DNA from: Xanthomonas hortorum pv. pelargonii | GTDB lineage: Bacteria > Pseudomonadota > Gammaproteobacteria > Xanthomonadales > Xanthomonadaceae | DNA: 64,000 nucleotides | Direction of reading: 5' to 3' | NCBI RefSeq assembly: GCF_024499015.1 | Contig: NZ_CP098604.1 | Location: 4,960,001 to 5,024,000, forward strand | Shown here: in pieces, positions 45,439-54,532 of the stretch | How positions within the stretch are numbered: position 1 is the first letter of the stretch | How the letters are laid out: each line of letters starts with the position of its first letter | Notes under the pieces: model-generated | What the model was told of the DNA's origin: nothing | The model's input: the letters and a program-made list of their open reading frames with translations, nothing else | Databases searched by the model: none | Translations under genes and position numbers: made by a program

Positions 45439-46212
45439 TCATTCGTCAATTTCGACACCGGCATCGGCCAGTTCGAAGACCTTGAGGCGGCCGCGCAGAC
45501 GCACCACGGCCTGGCCGTGGATCTGGCAGACGCGCGATTCGCTGACACCGAGCACGGCGCCGATTTCCTTCAGGTTCAATTCCTGTTCGTAGTACAGCGA
45601 CAGCACCAGCTGCTCGCGCTCGGGCAACTGGCCGATGGCCTTGCCCAGCTCGCGGCCGAACTCGCCACGCTCCATCATCTGCTGCGGGTTGGGGCCACCC
45701 TTGGCGGTGGTGTCCAGCTCGCCGTGATCTTCGATCCGCGACTCCAGGCTCAGCACCTGGCCGCGGGCGGCGTCTTCCATCAGACGCAGGTAATCGGGCA
45801 ACGGCATTTCCATCGCGGCAGCCACTTCGGTGGCGGCGGCGGCGCGGCCGGTGTTCTGTTCGATCTTGCGCACGGCGGCGGCAGCGTCGCGGGCACGGCG
45901 GTGGACTGAACGCGGCACCCAGTCGCCTCTGCGAATCTCGTCGATCATCGAGCCGCGGATACGGATCGAGGCATAGGTTTCGAACGAGGCGCCCTGCTCG
46001 GAGTCGTAACTGCGCGAGGCTTCGATCAGGCCGATCATGCCGGCCTGGATCAGGTCGTCCACTTCCACGCTCGCCGGCAGGCGCGCGGCCAGATGGTGGG
46101 CGATGCGGCGCACCAGATCGGCGTGTTGGGTGACGATGTCGTTGGCGTTGTTGCGTTGCACTGCACGGTACTGCGCGGTGGCCGTCGTTGCGGTTGCGGT
46201 AGCGGTGCTCAT
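45439..46212 (-). CDS. fliA: Flagellar sigma-28 factor FliA
   Basis: A 257-residue sigma factor. Region 2 is VDDLIQAGMIGLIEASRSYD and GASFETYASIRIRGSMIDEIRRGDWVPRS, and region 4 is LSLYYEQELNLKEIGAVLGVSESRVCQIHGQA. It directs late flagellar and chemotaxis promoters such as the one seen before motA. It overlaps flhG by 4 bases. Confidence 0.96.
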   Translation of the reverse strand: MSTATATATTATAQYRAVQRNNANDIVTQHADLVRRIAHHLAARLPASVEVDDLIQAGMIGLIEASRSYDSEQGASFETYASIRIRGSMIDEIRRGDWVPRSVHRRARDAAAAVRKIEQNTGRAAAATEVAAAMEMPLPDYLRLMEDAARGQVLSLESRIEDHGELDTTAKGGPNPQQMMERGEFGRELGKAIGQLPEREQLVLSLYYEQELNLKEIGAVLGVSESRVCQIHGQAVVRLRGRLKVFELADAGVEIDE

Positions 46213-47093
46213 GCGGCGACCCCCCGTTGGATGATGCGTTCGACAAAGAACTCGACGTTGCCGCGTGGCACGGTGGGGGCCTGCCAGCGCGAGGTACGCC
46301 GCGCGATTTCTGCGATGGCCAGCGCCGAGGGGCTGGCGGGGTAGGCCTTGATGACCGGTTGCTGGCGCTGTACCGACAAACGCAACCAGTCGTCCTGGGG
46401 CACGTGGCCGAGGTAGTTCAGCGACACGTCGCCGAGGAATTTTTCGCAGACCCGCGACAGCTTGTCGTACAGCAGGCGGCCTTCGTTGGGGTCGCGCACC
46501 ATGTTGGCGATGATCTGCAAACGGTCCACGCCGCGTTCGCGCGAGAGCACCTTGATCAGCGCGTAGGCGTCGGTGATCGAGGCCGGTTCGTCGCAGACCA
46601 CCACCACGGTGTCCTGGGCGGCCTGGCAGAAGGTCAGCACGCTGTCGGTAATGCCGGCGGCGGTGTCGATGACCATCACGTCCAGGTCGCGTTCCAGTTC
46701 GGAGAACACGTTGACCAGGCCGATGTGCTGGGCCGGAGCCATTTCGGCCATGTGGCGGCGACCGGAGGCGGCCGGGACCACCAACACGCCACCGGGGCCT
46801 TCGATGATCACTTCGTCCAGCGTGCAGCGGCCGGCGATCAGGTCGGCCAGGGTGTACTTGGGCGAGAGTCCCAAGACCACGTCCAGGTTGGCCAGGCCAA
46901 GGTCGGCGTCCAGCAGCAGGGTGCGCTTGCCCATCTCGGCAAGGGCCACGGCCAGGTTGGCGGAGATGTTGGTTTTACCCACGCCGCCCTTGCCACCGGT
47001 CACGGCAATGGTGCGCACCGGGCCCAGGGGCTCGGGACGGGTCGCCGTCAGGGGGAAGGCGTTGGTCAGCTTGGCGTATTCACGCGACTGCAT
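46209..47093 (-). CDS. flhG: Flagellar number regulator FlhG/FleN (MinD-like ATPase)
   Basis: A 294-residue ParA/MinD-superfamily ATPase. Deviant Walker A is VTGGKGGVGKTNISANLAVALA, followed by LLLDADLGLANLDVVLG and VMVIDTAAGITDSVL. It limits polar flagellar number, acting with FlhF and on the regulator FleQ. Start ATG 47093 (MQSREYAKLTNAF) overlaps the end of flhF by 14 bases; the longer frame is antisense-like sequence inside flhF. Confidence 0.93.
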   Translation of the reverse strand: MQSREYAKLTNAFPLTATRPEPLGPVRTIAVTGGKGGVGKTNISANLAVALAEMGKRTLLLDADLGLANLDVVLGLSPKYTLADLIAGRCTLDEVIIEGPGGVLVVPAASGRRHMAEMAPAQHIGLVNVFSELERDLDVMVIDTAAGITDSVLTFCQAAQDTVVVVCDEPASITDAYALIKVLSRERGVDRLQIIANMVRDPNEGRLLYDKLSRVCEKFLGDVSLNYLGHVPQDDWLRLSVQRQQPVIKAYPASPSALAIAEIARRTSRWQAPTVPRGNVEFFVERIIQRGVAA

Positions 47094-48747
47094 GGTTGTG
47101 CTCCGGAGTACAGGGCTTATCGGCAGCGCGCCGCAAATCTTCAAGGCGAAGAACGAGACTGGCGGCATTGGCGCGGTGCAGGTCGTCGGGGACCCGCTGT
47201 CCGTCAGTCACCCAGGTGATGGGCATTTGGTGGTCGACCACCACCGACAAGGCGCTGCCGAAGCGGCCGGTCTCGTCGAGTTTGGTCAGCACCACGCCTT
47301 GGGGTTTGGCGTGGGCGAAGCGGCGTACGACCTCGTCGAGGTCGGAAAAATGGGCGTTGGCCGGCAGCACCAGCAGCGAGGTGACCTGGTGCGCGGCGCG
47401 CAGCCAGTTCAGCTGTGCGGCCAGGGCGCGGTCGCGCTGGCCCATGCCAGCGGTGTCGATCAACACCAGCTTGTAGTCGCGCAGGCGCTCGAGCAGTTCC
47501 AGCAGGCTCTCGGCGCTGTCGGCCTCGTGCACCGCGATGCCGAGCTGACGGCCGTAGCTGTGCAGCTGCTCGCGGCCGCCGACGCGCTGGGTGTCGGTGG
47601 TGACCAGGGCCACGTCGCGCGGGGCGTGCTGGGCGGCGAAGCGCTGGGCGAGCTTGGCGATGGTGGTGGTCTTGCCGGCACCGGTCGGGCCGACCAGGGC
47701 GATCACGCCGCCGCGTTCCAGCGGGTCGATCGGAGCCACCGGCAGACGCTTGGACAGCAGGCCCAGCATCAGCCCGCGGCCGCGGTGCAATTCGGTATCG
47801 GCCGGGATCTGCAGGGCCACATCGCGGATCAGACCGGCATCGAAGCCGTAGTCGTCCATCAGCTCCAGGGCCTGCGCACGCACCGGGGAGCCACGCAGGC
47901 GCTCGTCGGTGAGACGGTTCATTTCGCGCTCGATCATCTGACGCATCAGCGCCAGCTCACCGCGCAGCTGCTTGAGTTCTTCGTCGTTCTGCGGCACCGG
48001 GGCGGCGGCGACCGGCACCGCAGCCAGGGCGACCGGGGCGGCCACCAGCGGCGGCAACGCGGCCGGCGGCAGGATCTGCGGCAGCGCGTCGTCCATGTCG
48101 AAGCCGTCGTCGTCCTGCTCGTCGTCGTCCTGCCCGTAAGAGGCGTGCGTGGCGAGCGCGGCGGCCATGATCGGCGTGCGTGCCTGCACCGGGGCAGCGT
48201 GCACTGGAGCCTGTACCGGTGCGGTGGTCAGGAAGTCGGCGAACAGCTGTTCCGGCACTGCCGACAGCGCATGTTCCTGGCGCGGTGCGGCGGCAACCGC
48301 AACGGCGTGGGCCAGTGCCTGGGCGGCGGCCGACGGGGCGGCGGCAGTGCGCACCGGTGCGGCGACCGGCGCCGAGCGCGGCACGTTGACCGGCTGGCGC
48401 AGCGCCATCGCGGCGATCATGTCGTCTGCGGCGCTGGCAACGCGCTGACGCTGGTTGCTGCCGGTGTCGCCGGCCGGCTTCAGCGGGGCGTGGAACGGCG
48501 CGGCTGGCTTGGCCGGGGCCTGCTGGACCGGCGCCTGTTCGATCTGTGCCGCAGCCGCCGGAGTCTCGGAGCGCGCGGTTTCCAGGGCGCGCTGCACGAG
48601 TTCTTCGTCGTAGTTGCTGGCAGCGACGATCTCGATGCCTTCGGCGGTACGGCGGTTGGACAGGATCACTGCGTCCGGGCCGTGTTCTTCACGCACCATG
48701 CGGAATGCGGTGCGCATGTCCGGGGCAACGAAGCGTTTGATTTTCAT
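47080..48747 (-). CDS. flhF: SRP-type GTPase FlhF, polar flagellum placement
   Basis: A 555-residue protein. N-terminal MKIKRFVAPDMRTAFRMVREEHGPDAVIL, a long Ala/Pro-rich middle (about 75-270), then the SRP GTPase NG domain with GPTGAGKTTTIAKLAQRF, TTDTQRVGGREQLHSYG, LIDTAGMGQRD and TKLDETGRFG. It fixes the flagellum at the pole. A sigma-54-type promoter lies 160 bases upstream. Confidence 0.95.
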   Translation of the reverse strand: MKIKRFVAPDMRTAFRMVREEHGPDAVILSNRRTAEGIEIVAASNYDEELVQRALETARSETPAAAAQIEQAPVQQAPAKPAAPFHAPLKPAGDTGSNQRQRVASAADDMIAAMALRQPVNVPRSAPVAAPVRTAAAPSAAAQALAHAVAVAAAPRQEHALSAVPEQLFADFLTTAPVQAPVHAAPVQARTPIMAAALATHASYGQDDDEQDDDGFDMDDALPQILPPAALPPLVAAPVALAAVPVAAAPVPQNDEELKQLRGELALMRQMIEREMNRLTDERLRGSPVRAQALELMDDYGFDAGLIRDVALQIPADTELHRGRGLMLGLLSKRLPVAPIDPLERGGVIALVGPTGAGKTTTIAKLAQRFAAQHAPRDVALVTTDTQRVGGREQLHSYGRQLGIAVHEADSAESLLELLERLRDYKLVLIDTAGMGQRDRALAAQLNWLRAAHQVTSLLVLPANAHFSDLDEVVRRFAHAKPQGVVLTKLDETGRFGSALSVVVDHQMPITWVTDGQRVPDDLHRANAASLVLRLEDLRRAADKPCTPEHNHAVA

Positions 48748-48907
48748 GCGAAGTGCCTCCAGGAACGGGACCCGCCGGACGCCGGACGGGTGCGCGATGA
48801 ATGTGGGTGTGTTGCCAGCGTCATGAGTTGCCTGTCCCGTTCGGTTGTTCCAAGTGCTGCTGCTCGCCCCGCAGCGATCAAGCTGACTGCGGTCTCGCCA
48901 GAGCTAA

Positions 48908-48923
48908 TGCACGCGGCGTGCCA
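48908..48923 (-). promoter_or_regulatory. Sigma-54 promoter of flhF-flhG-fliA-cheYZA
   Basis: TGGCACGCCGCGTGCA on the minus strand matches TGGCACG-N4-TTGCA with one mismatch (GTGCA). It fits the FleQ/RpoN control known for middle flagellar genes in xanthomonads. Confidence 0.75.
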
Positions 48924-49226
48924 AAACGCGGTGCCGGGGTTCCGGCGCGGGGATCTGGAGGGTTGGGACAGGCTGGAGCTGTGCGATCGGCGCGGCTGCA
49001 AGATTTCAAGTCACTGGTTTGATTGACTTTTCTCTAGGGGCGCGCTGCGTTGGCATCTACTGTGTGAGTGGATGGGCTGGCGGGTGGGAGGTTGAGCCTG
49101 GAGCGCCTGGAAAGCCTCGAAACGGCCAGCGTCGTGCAATCGATTGGAGGTTTGGACGAGTGGCGGCTTTCCGACGCGGTGGTCGGTTGCCTGTCTGCAG
49201 CTCGAGGACCGGGCGCGGGTGGCTTC

Positions 49227-49292
49227 GTAGGAGCGCCCTTGGGCGCGACGGGCCGTCCCGGTAGAGCCCGTCGCGCCCGGGTGCGCTCCTAC
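49227..49292. repeat. REP-like long hairpin after flhA
   Basis: GTAGGAGCGCCCTTGGGCGC pairs imperfectly with GCGCCCGGGTGCGCTCCTAC at the other end; inner arms GCGACGGG and CCCGTCGC also pair. GTAGGAGCG-type hairpins are common intergenic REPs in Xanthomonadales and pseudomonads. It lies 15 bases past the flhA stop, so it could also stop transcription. Confidence 0.8.
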
Positions 49293-49306
49293 GAGGTGCG
49301 TCAGCC

Positions 49307-51400
49307 TCAGCTGATCGTGCCGACCAGCTTCAGGCGCTTGTCTTCCGGCACTTCGCTATACGCCAATACCGACAGGGTCGGCACGCTATGGCGGACCAGG
49401 CGGGCCAGTGCGGCGCGGACCTGGCCGGGTACCAGCACCACGGCCGGTTCGTTGCGGGCTTCCTGCTTGCCGACGCAATCGGCCAGGCTTTGGTGCAGGC
49501 GCTCGGCCAGGCCGGGTTCCAGCGCCACGCCGTTGCCGTGGGTGGATTCCTGCAGCACGCGCTCCAGCTGCGGGGCCAGTGTGTAGACCGGCAGCTCGGC
49601 CGACATGCCGGCGATTTCCTGCACGATGAAGCGGCCCAGCGAGGTGCGTACCGCAGCGGTGAGGGTGGTGGGGTCCTGGCTGTGCGGGGCATGTTCGACC
49701 AGCGCTTCGACGATCTTGCGCAGCTGGCGTACCGGGATGCGTTCGATCAGCAGGTTCTGCAGCACCCGCACCACCACCGACAGCGGCAACGCCTTGGGGG
49801 TGAGGTCTTCGACCATCTTCGGCGCGGTCTTGGCCAGGGTCGCCAGCAGTTGCTGCACTTCCTCGTGGCCGAGCAGTTCCGGGGCGTGTTCGCGGATCAG
49901 GTGCGACAGGTGGGTGGCGATGACGGTGGCCGGGTCGACCACGGTGTAGCCCATCGATTCGGCATAGGCGCGCTGATGCGGCTGGATCCAGGTGGCGTCC
50001 AGGCCGAATGCCGGGTCCTTGCCGGGAATGCCGTCGAGCTGGCCGAGTGCACCGCCCGGGTCCAGCGCCAGTTCGCGGTCGGGATAGATTTCCGCAGTGG
50101 CCACCGGCACGCCGTGCACCAGCAGGCGGTAGGCGTTGGCCGACAGCTCCAGGTTGTCGCGGATGTGCACCGGCGGCACCAGAAAGCCGATGTCCTGGGT
50201 GAGCTTGCGGCGCACGCCCTTGATGCGCGCCATCAACTCGCCGCCCTGGTTCTTGTCCACCAGCGGGATCAGCCGGTAGCCCACTTCCAGGCCCAGCGGG
50301 TCGATCGGGCGCAGCTCGTCCCAGCTCAGTTCCGAGCTGGCCTGGGCGGCGGTGGCCGCAGCGGCCGCCTTCGGGTCGGTGGCAGGGTCGCCGGTCGGCG
50401 GGACGACCAGGCTGCGCTTGTACATTTTCCAGGCGATCACGCCCAGGATCAGGCCGAGCGTCAAAAACGCGACGTTCGGCATGCCCGGCACCAGGCCGAC
50501 CAGGCCCAGGATGGCCGCAGCCACCGCCAACGCGCGGTGCTGGCCGAACACCTGGCTGATCATGGCGCCGCGCATGTCCTGCGCCCGCGAGGCGCGGGTG
50601 ACCAGCAAGGCCACCGAGGACGACACCAGCAAGGCCGGCAGCTGCGCCACCAAACCGTCACCGATCGACAGCAGGGTGTAGGTGGAGGCCGCATCCACAA
50701 AGCTCATGCCGTGCTGGAACATGCCCACCGCCATGCCGCCGATGAGATTGATGAACAAAATCATGATGGCGGCGATGGCGTCGCCGCGGATGAACTTGTT
50801 GGCGCCGTCCATCGCGCCGTAGAAGTCGGCTTCCTCGCGCACTTCTTCGCGGCGGGCCTTGGCTTCCTCACGCGTCAGCAAACCGGCGTTGAGGTCGGCG
50901 TCGATGGCCATCTGCTTGCCGGGCATGGCGTCGAGGATAAAGCGCGCGGTCACTTCCGACACGCGCCCGGCACCCTTGGTGATGACGACGAAGTTGATGA
51001 TGGTCAGGATCGCGAACACCACGATGCCCACCGCGTAGTTGCCGCCGATGACGAACTGGCCGAACGCCTCGATGACCTTGCCGGCCGCAGCGTGGCCGTC
51101 CTGGCCGTTGATCAGGATCACGCGGCTTGAGGCGACGTTCAGCGCCAGGCGCAGCATCGTGGTCATCAACAGCACGATCGGGAAAATGGTGAATTCCAGC
51201 GGGCGCCGCACGTAGATCACCGCCAGCAGCACCATCAGCGAGATGGCGATGTTGAAGGTGAACAAGGCATCCAGCACCGGTGCGGCCAGCGGCACCATCA
51301 GCATGGCCAGCATGGCCATCAGCGCCAGCGGGGCGCCCAGGCCGTTGCGCAGCAACTCCATGATGCGTCGGGCATTCAGCGGTGCGGGTTGGGCGCTCAT
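49307..51400 (-). CDS. flhA: Flagellar type III export gate protein FlhA
   Basis: A 697-residue protein. The N-terminal half has about eight membrane helices and the family signature RFILDAMPGKQMAIDADLNAG with the following EEAKARREEVREEADFYGAMDGANKF. The C-terminal half is the cytoplasmic substrate-docking domain. It overlaps flhB by 4 bases. Confidence 0.97.
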   Translation of the reverse strand: MSAQPAPLNARRIMELLRNGLGAPLALMAMLAMLMVPLAAPVLDALFTFNIAISLMVLLAVIYVRRPLEFTIFPIVLLMTTMLRLALNVASSRVILINGQDGHAAAGKVIEAFGQFVIGGNYAVGIVVFAILTIINFVVITKGAGRVSEVTARFILDAMPGKQMAIDADLNAGLLTREEAKARREEVREEADFYGAMDGANKFIRGDAIAAIMILFINLIGGMAVGMFQHGMSFVDAASTYTLLSIGDGLVAQLPALLVSSSVALLVTRASRAQDMRGAMISQVFGQHRALAVAAAILGLVGLVPGMPNVAFLTLGLILGVIAWKMYKRSLVVPPTGDPATDPKAAAAATAAQASSELSWDELRPIDPLGLEVGYRLIPLVDKNQGGELMARIKGVRRKLTQDIGFLVPPVHIRDNLELSANAYRLLVHGVPVATAEIYPDRELALDPGGALGQLDGIPGKDPAFGLDATWIQPHQRAYAESMGYTVVDPATVIATHLSHLIREHAPELLGHEEVQQLLATLAKTAPKMVEDLTPKALPLSVVVRVLQNLLIERIPVRQLRKIVEALVEHAPHSQDPTTLTAAVRTSLGRFIVQEIAGMSAELPVYTLAPQLERVLQESTHGNGVALEPGLAERLHQSLADCVGKQEARNEPAVVLVPGQVRAALARLVRHSVPTLSVLAYSEVPEDKRLKLVGTIS

Positions 51401-52527
51401 GCGCTGGCTCCCTTGCCGAACTCATCCACTTCGAGGGAAGGCAATTCAGGCATCGGGCCGCCGTTCCAGCCACGCAACTGGTAGACGTAGGAAAGCACCT
51501 GGGCCACGACCGAATAGAGTCTCACGGGAATTTCCTTGCCAATTTGAGCTTCTCTATACAAGGCGCGTGCCAAAGGCGGGGCGGTGACGATCGACACCCG
51601 GTGCTGTTCGCAGACGTCGCGGATGCGGAAGGCCATTTCGTCCACGCCCTTGGCCACCACGATCGGGGCGCGCATCTTGCCGCCCTCGTACTTGAGCGCC
51701 ACCGCGTAGTGGGTCGGGTTCACCAGCACCACGTCGGCCTTGGGCACCGCTTCCATCATCTGGCGCTGCGACATCTGCATCTGCATCTGGCGGATGCGCC
51801 CCTTGACCTCCGGGCTGCCCTCGCTCTCCTTCATCTCGCGCTTGATCTCTTCGCGGGTCATCTTGAGCTTCCGCATCCAGTTCCACTTCTGGTACGGCGC
51901 GTCGATGGCGGCCAGCAGCACCAGCGCACCGGCGGTGTAGAACAGCAGGCTCTTGGTGAAGTCCAGGCCGTTGCCCACGGCCTGTTCCAGCGGCTGGTTC
52001 ACCAGCGAGCGCAGGCCGTGCAGGCCCTTGGAGATGCACAGGCTGGCGGCCAGGCCGACGAACAGCAGCCGCAGCACCGACTTGACCAGCTCGGCCAGCG
52101 CGTGGCTGCCCCACATGCGCTTGATCCCGCTCATGGGGCTGAGCTTGGTGAGGTCGGGCATGATCGCCTTGCTGGAAAAATGCAGCCCGCTCATCAGCAG
52201 CGGGCCGGCCAGGCCGGCGGCCAGGCAGATGCCGATCAGCGGCACCATCACCCACAGCAGCTGCATGAGCAGGTCGCCGAAATGGCCGAACAGCGCCATC
52301 GGGTTTTCACGCATTTTCGGGTCCGGGCTGAGTGCGCTCTTCATCCAGACGCTGGCGCCGTCGCCGATGCCGCGGGCCAGGGCCATCAGTGCGAACACGC
52401 CGGCGCCGAACACGGCGGCAGTGGACAACTCGCGCGATTGCGGGATGTTGCCCTGCTCGCGGGCTTCACGCAGGCGTTTTTCGGTGGGAAGCTCTGTACG
52501 TTCGCCGCCGTCTTCGGACTCGGACAT
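51397..52527 (-). CDS. flhB: Flagellar export switch protein FlhB
   Basis: A 376-residue protein with four membrane helices, then the cytoplasmic domain with the autocleavage motif NPTH (VVLVNPTHYAVALKYEGG), which switches export from rod/hook to filament substrates. The N-terminus is ERTELPTEKRLREAREQGNI. Start 52527 lies 33 bases from the sigma-54-type -12 element. Confidence 0.97.
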   Translation of the reverse strand: MSESEDGGERTELPTEKRLREAREQGNIPQSRELSTAAVFGAGVFALMALARGIGDGASVWMKSALSPDPKMRENPMALFGHFGDLLMQLLWVMVPLIGICLAAGLAGPLLMSGLHFSSKAIMPDLTKLSPMSGIKRMWGSHALAELVKSVLRLLFVGLAASLCISKGLHGLRSLVNQPLEQAVGNGLDFTKSLLFYTAGALVLLAAIDAPYQKWNWMRKLKMTREEIKREMKESEGSPEVKGRIRQMQMQMSQRQMMEAVPKADVVLVNPTHYAVALKYEGGKMRAPIVVAKGVDEMAFRIRDVCEQHRVSIVTAPPLARALYREAQIGKEIPVRLYSVVAQVLSYVYQLRGWNGGPMPELPSLEVDEFGKGASA

Positions 52528-52559
52528 GGGGGTGCCGGTGACTTGTCAGCCTTGCCTCA

Positions 52560-52575
52560 TGCAAGCGGCGTTCCA
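52560..52575 (-). promoter_or_regulatory. Sigma-54 promoter of flhB-flhA
   Basis: TGGAACGCCGCTTGCA on the minus strand matches TGGCACG-N4-TTGCA with one mismatch, 33 bases before the flhB ATG. Confidence 0.75.
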
Positions 52576-52595
52576 GATTTGTGGGGCTGGGATTG

Positions 52596-52714
52596 GGGAG
52601 TCGGGAATCGGGAGTCGGGAATCGGGAGTCGGGAGTCGGGAGTCGGGAATCGGGAGTCGGGAATCGGGAGTCGGGAATCGGGAGTCGGGAATCGGGAATC
52701 GGGATTGGGGAATC
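52596..52714. repeat. Heptanucleotide tandem array, 17 units of GGGAATC/GGGAGTC
   Basis: An uninterrupted 7-base period over 119 bases, with units differing mainly by A/G at position 5 and one GGGATTG. It is a likely length-variable (VNTR) locus. Confidence 0.93.
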
Positions 52715-52891
52715 GGGACGCAGCGGCCACGCGTGGAGCGCTGGCGGGGTGTTGTAGCTGGGTGGTTAGCGGGGAGGGCCGCAGGTCGGGAATCGGGCGC
52801 GAGGGCTAACCAACTGCAGGCTGGTGCTCGGCTCGGTTGGCGGGTCGTCGAGCGTGGATGCAGGTCTACGGTCGTTTTTGATGCTTTTTGC

Positions 52892-54532
52892 TCAGCTGGC
52901 CTGGCGGTGCAGGCCATCGCGCTGGGCGACCACCGTGGCGATAAAACGCTCTGCGTCCATTGGCCGGCCCAGCAGATAGCCCTGCAGCTGGTCGCAGCCC
53001 AGCCGTTCCAGGGTGTTGCGCTGGGCGTTGGTCTCCACGCCCTCGGCCACTACCTGCAGGCGCATGGTGTGGGCCAGCGCGACGACGGCTGCGACGATGG
53101 CGATGTCTTCGGGGCAGGTGTCCATCGCCTGCACGAAGCTGCGGTCGATCTTGAGTTCGTGCGCGGGTAGCTTGCGCAGGTAGAGCAGGTTGGAATAGCC
53201 GGTGCCGAAATCGTCGATGGCGATGCGCACGCCCAGCGCATTGAGCTGGCCGAGCGTGCGCAGGCAGGCGTCGGCGTCGCGCATGGCCATGGTTTCGGTG
53301 ATTTCCAGGGTGAGCTGGCCGGGCGGAATCAGATGCTCGGCCAGGGTGGTGGCTACTTCGTCCAGCAGGCTGGGCGAGGCCAGCTGCGTGGCCGAGAGGT
53401 TCACCGCCACCCGCCAGTCGCCATGCCCGGCCTCGCGCCAGGCGCGCATCTGCCGGCAGGCCTGCTGCAGCACCCAGCTGCCGAGCGGGCCGATCATGCC
53501 GCTGCGTTCGGCCAGCGGGATGAAGCTGTCCGGCGGCACCAGGCCGCGTTCGGGATGTTGCCAGCGGATCAGCGCCTCGGCGCCGATCGGGCGGCCATCC
53601 TCGGCGCAGTATTTGGGTTGGTAATGCAGCACGAACTGGCCCAGCTCCAGCGCGCGCGGCAGGTCCTGCAGCAGCTGCAGGCGCTCGCGGGTGGTACCGG
53701 TCATCGAGCGCTCGAAGAAGCTGTAGCGGTTGCGCCCGGCCTGTTTGGCGTGGCGCATCGCCGCATCGGCATGCGTCATCAGTTGATGCTCGCTGCCGGC
53801 GTCTTCCGGTCCGGCGTCTTCGGGATATAGCGCAATGCCGACGCTGCTGCTCAGGCGTAGTTCCTGGTCGCCGACCAGGAACGGCACCGCCAGCGCCTGC
53901 AGCAGATGCGCGGCGATCGCGGCGGCGTCCTCGGGGTCGGCGATGTCGGACACCAGCGCGAACTCGTCGGCGCCCAGCCGCGCCAGGCTGCCGTTGGCGC
54001 GGCGGTGCGCGCTCATACGCCCGGCCACCGCCACCAGCAATTGGTCGCCGAACTGATGCCCGTAGCCGTCGTTGACCGCCTTGAAGCCATCTAGATTGAT
54101 CAGCATCACCGCAAAGCGCTGCCCGTCGTGCTGGGCGCGGTCGATGCTCTGCAGCACATGTTCGTGCAGCAGCACGCGGTTGGGCAGGCGGGTGAGCGGG
54201 TCGTGCAGCGCGGCCAGCACCAGCTCGGCATTGGCCTGCGCCAGCGATTGCGCCAGCACATCGGTGCGCTGCTGGAAGCGCCGCGACAGCACCGAGATCA
54301 CCAGCGCCAACACCAGCAAGGCCAGCGTCACAACCACCACTACTGCGGTCAGCCAGGACAACGGCAACTGCGCGCCGGTTGTGGCGACGCAGAGACTCGC
54401 TGGCGCGAGATGCGCGGCAGCCGTGCCGTCGGCAGGGATGCCGCGCGCACGCATGCACGGCGGTTGCGGCATATCGCGCACATCGGCCCGGCGGCCATTC
54501 GCGGCACTGGGGTGATGGGAGTGACTGCTCAT
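52892..54532 (-). CDS. GGDEF-EAL cyclic-di-GMP protein with degenerate GGDEF and shortened N-terminus
   Basis: A 546-residue inner-membrane protein. After about 58 residues there is one membrane helix (WLTAVVVVVTLALLVLALVISVL), then a GGDEF domain with altered signature RLGADEFAL (GADEF), and an EAL domain with all the usual marks: EALIRW, NLSATQL, EITET, DDFGTGYSNLLYL, KIDRSFV and EGVET. It is therefore likely a c-di-GMP phosphodiesterase. The segment GTAAAHLAPASLC before the helix resembles the end of an MHYT sensor domain, the rest of which is missing. It overlaps the upstream diguanylate cyclase gene by 4 bases, so synthesis and breakdown enzymes are co-expressed. Confidence 0.88.
   Translation of the reverse strand: MSSHSHHPSAANGRRADVRDMPQPPCMRARGIPADGTAAAHLAPASLCVATTGAQLPLSWLTAVVVVVTLALLVLALVISVLSRRFQQRTDVLAQSLAQANAELVLAALHDPLTRLPNRVLLHEHVLQSIDRAQHDGQRFAVMLINLDGFKAVNDGYGHQFGDQLLVAVAGRMSAHRRANGSLARLGADEFALVSDIADPEDAAAIAAHLLQALAVPFLVGDQELRLSSSVGIALYPEDAGPEDAGSEHQLMTHADAAMRHAKQAGRNRYSFFERSMTGTTRERLQLLQDLPRALELGQFVLHYQPKYCAEDGRPIGAEALIRWQHPERGLVPPDSFIPLAERSGMIGPLGSWVLQQACRQMRAWREAGHGDWRVAVNLSATQLASPSLLDEVATTLAEHLIPPGQLTLEITETMAMRDADACLRTLGQLNALGVRIAIDDFGTGYSNLLYLRKLPAHELKIDRSFVQAMDTCPEDIAIVAAVVALAHTMRLQVVAEGVETNAQRNTLERLGCDQLQGYLLGRPMDAERFIATVVAQRDGLHRQAS

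Larger units (their letters stand above)
48748..49306. other. Gene-free stretch between flhA and flhF
   Basis: It holds the flhF sigma-54 promoter (48908-48923) and a large hairpin (49227-49292). I see no gene in the remainder. Confidence 0.7.
52528..52891. other. Gene-free stretch before flhB with promoter and heptamer array
   Basis: It contains the flhB promoter and a 17-unit heptamer array. The rest shows nothing recognisable. Confidence 0.7.

Noticed and set aside
52596..52714. Possible CRISPR-like array
   Set aside because: The repeat period is 7 bases with no spacers; it is a simple tandem repeat.
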